NCBI RefSeq assembly: GCF_907165205.1
Contig: NC_058189.1
Coordinates: 44,108,270 to 44,172,269, forward strand
Source of the DNA: Coccinella septempunctata
Taxonomy: Eukaryota > Arthropoda > Insecta > Coleoptera > Coccinellidae
DNA length: 64,000 nucleotides
Direction: 5' to 3'
In this document: in pieces, positions 60,901 through 64,000 of the stretch
Position numbering within the stretch: the first letter of the stretch is position 1
Layout: each line of letters begins with the position of its first letter
Position numbers and translations under genes: made by a program
The notes under the pieces: generated by a model
What the model was told of the DNA's origin: nothing
Database searches by the model: none
What the model saw: the letters and a program-made list of their open reading frames with translations, nothing else

Positions 60901-61670
60901 AATTCAGATGCTTACCACCCGCTGTCATGGATATCAACAAGTGTTACGATCTGAAATGAACTAGCCAATTTGACATCGTCAGGGCTACTAAGTGGAGAAC
61001 GTTCCACCGAAGAAAAGCAGATGCTGACGACAACAACTTTCAAACAGAATAATAATATAACAACTCAATGGCCCTTACCACCTAAACTGAAATGAAAAAT
61101 AACAAATATCATTTTAAAAGCATGAAAGTCCAGAAGCTGGTTATCATATTCGAAGAATGTTTGTGTATTGACTGAGATATAGTAGTACCATAGAAATTCA
61201 CTTATAACCATTTTTTCCCATGTCGCAATAATCCTAATTTATCAATCAGGAATGACGATATGAGCCACCCGAATTTAAATGATGGGATTCTCATTAGATA
61301 TACACCTAGTTGAAAGTTATCTCATTTCCGCAAAGGAATCGTCATTTTGAGATGCAGAGCATGACTGAACTAATGACGCAGTTTATGCTAACAACCGCCA
61401 TATTCAAAGAAGGCAAACGAAGATGCGGCTCGTATTCCGCGGCATTCATCAAGGCAGAAAAGTAGATCAGATGCACGTAAATGTTCTCTAAGATGTTATG
61501 ATCAATGATGACCTCTGCTCTCCTATTGTGTTGCCCGTTTTGGACATTCTATCGGAATATTTTCCCAACATTCGTTTCACAGTGACAACATTTATTATCA
61601 TTCTATTGAAATTGTGCTCTCGCATATGAAAACTATTTGAGAAATGATCTTATACCAATAAAAGATTATA
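60901..61670. other. Intergenic with a degraded snap-back relative at its left
   Basis: 60893-60950 resembles the left arm of the 48.7-kb palindrome. The rest has nothing I recognise. Confidence 0.4.
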
Positions 61671-62878
61671 TACTTTTATTTCAGCACTCGGTTGGCCATG
61701 GAAATTTGACACATTCCACTCTGTATAGTACGAAAATGTGGGGTTATGACGCTTGTCAAAACATTTCTACGTAAAAGTCTCAGTAATTACGTATTTTATC
61801 ACAATGTCGAATCACACAGAAAATATGAAGCCGAAAATATGTGACGGACATAATGGACGTTTATACAAACTGATTGAAGGCATACCAAATCTAGTTATTT
61901 GCATGGAAAATACAAGAGATCAGTTTTCAAACATACACATTTATTTTTGCTATGGAAGAAAATTTAATTATTGACACATAATATGCAGTAGCTCGAGAAG
62001 AGTTGATGTTGGTTATCTTCTTTGACTAAAGGTTGAAGACGTTACATCAGTTGTTCATGCAAAAAATCAACCCAAAGAAGAAAGGCATCTGATGCAATGG
62101 TAGGGAAAGAGTATCTCTCTTAACAAGAATGTTAAAGTCTTCAATAAAAATCATCTTGCATCAATGGAAGTCAATTGAATTGAAGGAAGTTTCAAAGCAA
62201 GAGGAACTTCACCTTTAAACAAAAATTTCACATGAATTAACAATTTACAGAAAAACTGGCTCGTATTCATTGCTGTTTATATTTGATAATAATTTTAAGA
62301 TTAATAATTTTATTAATTGATCCCTTAAGACATTTACAATTTATAGGATAAGTCAAATGAAAAATAGAAAAATTAATTTTCTGGAACTTATTCTACGAAG
62401 ACATTCATCGAAAATCCTGTACCTAGTTACTTTTCGCATTCACCCTAAAATAAAATTCTTAAATGCCACCACTTTTTGGGTCTCCCAATAGAAGGAAATT
62501 CTTTGTTATCCTTTTCATTCACAATCTTTCTGATCGTGGAAACATTCAGCTGAAGTATAAGTCGTTCAGATTCAGATGAAACATTATATAAATTCACTTA
62601 CATTGAATATGTTCAATACCGTCTGATAGCTTTTATAATATCAGGGTTACGATTTGAATGAGCGGCCCTCAATTCTAAATAGCACTTACTGAAACCCCGT
62701 CTTCTCTCTTTTTCAATCACGTTCGGGATTTTTCTAATATTAATTGATATATTATCCGTTGTGGCAACGACTTTATGACACGACATTTTATGAGTGCCAA
62801 CCTTACTTCGTTCTGGTTACAAAAACTTAAGAAAATTATTTCATGGCCAACCTAATGCTAAAATAAAAGTGAATGGAG
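61671..62878 (-). mobile_element. Large TIR element M, copy 4 (reverse orientation, left end truncated)
   Basis: Starts within the end repeat (ACTTTTATTTCAGCACTCGG, TTGGCCATGGAAATTTGACA) and ends CCTAATGCTAAAATAAAAGT then GAATGGAGT. Its interior is the reverse complement of copies 1 and 3. The 73-codon frame inside (61753-61974) is not a real gene. Confidence 0.8.
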
Positions 62879-63005
62879 TTCAATTCGTTGAATACATTCT
62901 TTGAAGTTTTTAATTTTTTTCTCTCTACGACTTCCTGCCAACCTACTTGAGATGTCTGAATGAGAGCAGTTTAGAATAGCTAAAATAATACGTTATTTAA
63001 AGGTG

Positions 63006-63560
63006 CAATAAGGAATCTGCAAATTATAGACCGATCTCGATTCTGCCAATGCTCTCTGAAGTGTTCGAAATGGCTATCAGAGATAAACTACTCAGTTTTT
63101 TTCATATATTTCATGTTGTGTGTGATGAAGAGTACGAGTTTCAACAAAATAAATCTACAAAAACAGCAATGTCGTCTTTACTAGCTGAGGTTGGAAATGC
63201 TCTAGAATCAAAAAGGAAATGTAAGCTGATAGATTGTGACCTAAGTAAGGCATTTGACTACCTCGATCACAAAGTTTGGCTACAGAAGCAACATCGATAC
63301 GGAATCAGATAACAGGTACCAGGTACCTACCCAGGCTAATAAATAGTACAGAAACTGTACTAAATATTAGTACAGAGGGTATGTTCGGACTGGGGAACTG
63401 TTAAAAGTGGCGTTTCTCAGCGGTTTAGTACTAAGGCCATTCCTATTACCAAAATGTACAATTCCTCACTAGAATCCTTCCTAGAAAATGAAAAAACTGC
63501 AATTTTTTATGCATCACGGAGTACTCGACGGAGTACCTACTAGAAAGCTAATTATCAACT
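63006..63560 (+). pseudogene. LINE reverse-transcriptase fragment at right edge
   Basis: The frame reads KESANYRPISILPMLSEVFE, then YEFQQNKSTKTAMSSLLAEV, CDLSKAFDYLDHKV and a stop at 63312. These are RT blocks NYRPIS, F-(R/Q)-x-x-x-S-T, and D(L)SKAFD..DH. Beyond 63312 degraded sequence may continue with the GVPQ region (GTTTCTCAGCGGTTTAGTAC), but YADD is not clear. CR1/Jockey-type style. Separate from LINE-A and LINE-B. Confidence 0.75.
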
Positions 63561-64000
63561 GCAGTATCTCGGAATAAAAGATTTCACATCGGCCTCCTGT
63601 GTCTGTCGCGTAATAGATGAAGGGTACAGGGAGAAAACCATCGATGTCAATTTTCCTTACATCTGAGAAAAACGCGTTTTCAACTTCAAAATCCGTTCAT
63701 ATTATTTGAAACATTACAAAATAAATACTATTGTTCTCGAAATGAACATTATTAATATTATTATACATAAACTGAGTGCATTATATGAAATGACTTAGAG
63801 ATTTTTTTTTTCGTATATTGATCGACATCGTTAGTTCTTTCCCTGCACGGTAAATCTTCGGAAGCGATTTAACGTATGACTGAGATAGTTTCATGCCCGT
63901 TTTAATATACCATAATATACCTACTACTTATCATTCTGAATTGAACTGTATGTCTAACTCATTTTCAGACAAAAATTGACATCAATGGTTTTTTCCCTGT

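Noticed and set aside
61753..61974. 73-codon frame
   Set aside because: Lies wholly inside TIR element M and is not conserved as a frame in the other copies.

Overview
This is an AT-rich stretch of a eukaryotic nuclear genome, almost certainly an arthropod and most likely an insect. The reasons are a spliced gene with GT..AG introns, and a dense mix of Penelope-like retroelements (PLEs), several non-LTR retrotransposons (LINEs), Tc1/mariner transposons, a Harbinger-type MITE and many snap-back repeats. I see no bacterial operon structure, CRISPR array, rRNA or convincing tRNA. The order is not certain; a beetle is a guess from the flavour of the repeats.

The only host gene I can support is at the left edge: the 5' end of a minus-strand gene whose first three small exons (start codon at 1954-1952, running off the window at base 1) encode a SAM-like domain. 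Weak candidate exons lie near 50 kb and 51.5 kb on the minus strand. Everything else recognisable is mobile DNA.

Layout: 0-2.35 kb SAM-like gene and possible 5' region; 4.9-5.8 kb hairpin repeats; 8.4-8.8 kb RNase H-bearing LINE scrap; 9.36-9.71 kb twin hairpins directly before a PLE 3' fragment (9.74-10.4 kb); 11.9 kb isolated ribozyme-like hairpin; 14.9-15.6 kb LINE C-terminal remnant (minus); 17.6-18.3 and 19.8-20.2 kb inverted-repeat elements; 23.1-24.65 kb cluster of related short elements arranged as a composite; 25.2-25.4 kb RT scrap; 25.6-28.1 kb two head-to-head PLE copies, one split by a Harbinger-type MITE; 30.7-33.3 kb minus-strand LINE (LINE-B) split by a palindromic 5'-truncated PLE with a 13-bp target duplication; 33.85-39.0 kb a mariner-type transposase gene cut in two by an almost intact 4.5-kb LINE (LINE-A) and ended by a Tc1-like element (39.0-40.5 kb); 41.2-41.5 kb deletion derivative of LINE-B; 42.9-44.2, 47.1-49.4, 51.9-53.0 and 61.7-62.9 kb four copies of one terminal-inverted-repeat element, the second carrying a Tc1-like element that itself carries a snap-back palindrome; 56.5 and 57.1 kb LINE scraps; 58.1-59.9 kb element with about 465-bp terminal inverted repeats; 63.0-63.5 kb RT scrap.

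Two mechanistic signals stand out. First, PLE 3' regions in this window (10.34, 25.70/28.04 and 32.12/32.63 kb), and one isolated hairpin (11.94 kb), share a hammerhead-like layout: a CTGANGA-type core, one extra base, a stem-loop, GAAA, a mostly self-complementary stem III, a UH cleavage-type dinucleotide and a short stem I. Second, ORF1 and ORF2 of LINE-A meet at an A AAA AAC heptamer followed immediately by the ORF1 stop, with ORF2 open in exactly the -1 frame and lacking a usable ATG upstream of its endonuclease domain, which suggests programmed -1 frameshifting.
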